64,000 nt of DNA from Hydractinia symbiolongicarpus (lineage: Eukaryota; Cnidaria; Hydrozoa; Anthoathecata; Hydractiniidae): positions 14,384,001 to 14,448,000 of the forward strand of contig NC_079878.1 in assembly GCF_029227915.1 (NCBI RefSeq). Reading direction: 5' to 3'. Shown here piece by piece: positions 61,585 through 64,000 of this stretch (positions are counted from its first letter, which is position 1; each line of letters begins with the position of its first letter). The notes beneath the pieces are model-generated. The model was not told where the DNA came from. It saw only the letters and a program-made list of their open reading frames with translations, and ran no database searches. Position numbers and translations under genes: made by a program.

Positions 61585-64000
61585 TTAAAGCGAGCTTTCA
61601 TTATTAAGAGATACATTTTTTGCAGGTTTATCAGAATTATCCGGTGGGACTGGTTCCTCCTCATTATCCATTGGTACTAAAGGCGTATTCTCATTTGCTT
61701 CTTCGGCTTCATCTCCTCCATCACCACCACCGTTTCTACTGGCGCCATAATTGACGTATTTGTAAAAATAAGCCATTATAGCAAATATGACGGTAACGAC
61801 GGCGAGTAATATGGCAAAAAAGATAAATTCTACCGCCTAAAAAAAGAGTTCTTGAATTAAAATTGAATGTAAAATAACGTGCTAAGTATGAACACATTCT
61901 TATATTATTATTCCATTATGTAGTGTATTGAAAATCAGTGTTCAGGGCTTATTAGGCAAAACTGTTGATAATTAAAAGAAACATAGTTGTAACAAAACGA
62001 TGCCTGGTTATACTCACCATGTCGTCTGTCAGTTTGGCACCAGCTAATATGACTACAAATAAGTTACCCACGGAAACTGTCAACAGCCAGGCTGCCATGA
62101 TACAAGATTTCATCGAGGGTGGAGCCTAAACATACATTGCCTTTCAAACAAGATGTATAAAAAAAATATTCTTGGTTATTCTTTGAACAAGACTTGTATG
62201 AAAGGACTACGGATTTAAGCTTTGCTGACTTTTAGACAGTGAACTATTCGATAAATTATATATCAAATTTACTAAAAATAGAATACTTAACGGAATAGTT
62301 AATAGTGTATTGTACCGAAAAATTATTGAAAGGTTTTACCAAAATCATAAAATTAGTTTAGTTTAGCTACAAACAAAATCAAAACGTTTTGGTTTTATTC
62401 AGCAGTAATTAAGCAAAGATCAAAGATTACTAACATCCGATTTAGCAACTTTAACAGTTAGGTTTAGCAAGATGATGAACAAGGAGCGATTCAACGCTTT
62501 TTTGAAGGAAAGGCAAGAGGAAACGTAAATATATACATTTTTAACTACTAACTACTTCGAAAAAGTTGTTGTTTTTTCAAATCGACTACTCAATTTTATA
62601 CGAAGATAATTCGTAATATAGATGATACTCGACGAAGCAATAATTGTACACACTTAGGGGCTGTTCATATGAGGTCACCTTGCCCGGTTGATCAGGCTGG
62701 CTGAGAAGAGACACTAAGTAATCAATAACTAAAATAAAATAAAATCTTACTTGTGAATACGCAAATTCCAGTCCGGTGATAGAGAACATGACCTCCCCCA
62801 GTGTTATAATTAAGTACTGTGGTACTTGCCACAAGATACAGATAGGCCGTGGAGACACATCCGCATAGTTAAACAGTAAAAACTAAAGAAGAAGAAAAGT
62901 TATATGCTACATTCACACTGCAAAAACAGGTAGTTGAAATTTCCCATGGGACTCACGTTTTCGTATTTATCATTTTTAGGTTGAATGACAACTGTGTAGA
63001 TACCGCCATTACCAAACTTTATTTCTTTCTAAAGAACAAAAACATTTGCGTGTTAAAGAACGATGCAATAAAGAAGAGCAGGTTAAACACGGCTAGACTT
63101 TTTACCTACAACTAGATTGCCTACTTACTACTTACTTGCTTGTTTGGATAGAATGGTGAATAATGGAATAAAAACTGCTGTGGCCAGTACGCAAAATAAA
63201 ATTTTTTTAAACTCGTACTAAGTGTGCAAACAACCATATTGCTTTTTTCCTCTTTCATTTTCTTTCCCTAAGGTGGCACGCCTTTGAAATGAAACAAGAA
63301 AGACGAGCAAGAATTACAAGCATGCGTGAAATAATTAATGTGTTATTTCTTTCCATTTTCTCCATCCATCGTGCATTCAACAATCAAATTGGTTTATTGT
63401 GTGATGTTTTAATATTGTTTTCAAGTTCTTACAAGATCTAGTTTCAGTTTGATTGAGGGAACTTGTTTTCAAAGTTCACTCTGGTGAGCTACCGATATAT
63501 AGGTGCTGATATGTGTGGTTTGTTTTTAGAAAACTATAAAATAATCATATCGTCAATTTATTGCTACCGGCATGGGAGTTGTCGGCCCCGTCCTAGCGCT
63601 GAAGAGGAAAATATATAGATAAAATATTAAAAATGTGGGCTTGTTATCTTTTGAGAGCATTGTATCTGGTGCATTCGCATGCAACAACAAATTAGAAAAT
63701 TGTCCCAGCCAAAACAACATGAAAACCGGGTGCATGAAACGTCAACTTAACAAATATAAATTTAGTGTCAAGGAAAAATGAAATTCAACCAAAGGCTTTA
63801 GAACAAAAAACATTCCATTATTGATAATAAGTTCTAGTTGAACTTAAAAAAACACTTACAACAGCCATCTTTGTTGTACCATCGAATACTCGCACTTTGT
63901 AAGTTTGAGACAACACACGAATATATTTCGGCTGTTCGAACGGTGACAGATCAAGTTGAAAGGAATCGTTCAGCTTGACTTTAATGGAGTCCTTTACCGA
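61585..64000 (-). CDS. SLC15/PepT-type proton-coupled oligopeptide transporter, C-terminal part
   Basis: Five exons at the 3' end are visible: 64000-63860, 63028-62957, 62882-62751, 62125-62018 and 61836-61585, all joining in phase. The last 234 residues are encoded; the remainder lies past the window edge. The first two exons encode part of the beta-rich extracellular domain between membrane segments 9 and 10. Exon three carries WQVPQYLIITLGEVMFSITG and GLEFAYSQ, the family's conserved segment 10 region. The next has APPSMKSCIMAAWLL and a further helix; the last has EFIFFAILLAVVTVIFAIMA, then a cytosolic acidic tail. These match animal SLC15A1/A2 transporters, which move di- and tripeptides with protons across the plasma membrane. 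It faces GALNT copy 2 tail to tail with about 500 bases between the stop codons. Confidence 0.9.
62655..62710 (-). repeat. MITE-like fragment in SLC15 intron
   Basis: GGGGCTGTTCATATGAGGTC is the reverse complement of the CATATGAACAGCCCC end seen near 26395, followed by CAGGCTGGCTGAG-type sequence of the same family. Confidence 0.5.

Noticed and set aside
1-64000. CRISPR arrays, operons or bacterial-type systems
   Set aside because: The regular repeats are satellites within introns and the genes are spliced eukaryotic genes, so no prokaryotic system is present.

Overview
The window looks like nuclear DNA of an early-branching animal, most likely a hydrozoan cnidarian (inference). It is AT-rich, has intron-rich conserved metazoan genes with short introns, and carries tRNA-derived SINEs, MITEs and fossils of Polinton-like, BEL/Pao and Copia-like elements. 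I could not run a search, so the species is not fixed.

Layout. 1-6.7 kb: two tail-to-tail single-exon genes for small secreted 12-cysteine proteins (1093-1500 plus; 4067-4438 minus), with SINE and other repeat sequence between and after them. 6.7-9.2 kb: a complete six-exon DDI1/DDI2-type aspartic protease gene (minus). 10.4-11.8 kb: a single-exon C2H2 zinc-finger gene resembling the ZXD family (minus). 12-25 kb: a repeat-rich block without intact genes. It holds a SINE, a Gag fragment, a minisatellite, a 2.3-kb element with long inverted ends flanked by TTAA, and a decayed Polinton/adintovirus-like element (family B DNA polymerase, A32-like ATPase, Cys-rich HNH endonuclease). 26.9-38.6 kb: OLA1 in 17 exons, with a GC-AG intron, a 16-nt microexon, and introns loaded with a SINE, a tandem array and a retrotransposon fossil. 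39.5-45.8 kb and 52.1-61.1 kb: two tandem GALNT10-like genes with nine exons each and identical intron phases, separated by a BEL/Pao fossil and a second DNA polymerase B fossil. 61.6-64 kb: the 3' end of an SLC15/PepT-type peptide transporter (minus), cut by the window edge.

The host genes are ordinary cellular functions: ubiquitin-linked proteolysis, transcription, a translation-associated GTPase/ATPase, Golgi mucin-type O-glycosylation and peptide uptake. They do not form an operon-like unit. I found no convincing new multi-gene system. The most notable signals are (1) the GALNT10-like pair, whose exons 2, 3 and 5 are almost identical down to synonymous sites while the introns and other exons have diverged, which suggests patchy gene conversion; and (2) the paired 12-cysteine secreted proteins with an internal two-fold cysteine repeat, which I do not recognise as a named family.

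Exon coordinates were read by eye from splice signals and reading-frame continuity. They should be right to within a base or two unless stated otherwise.
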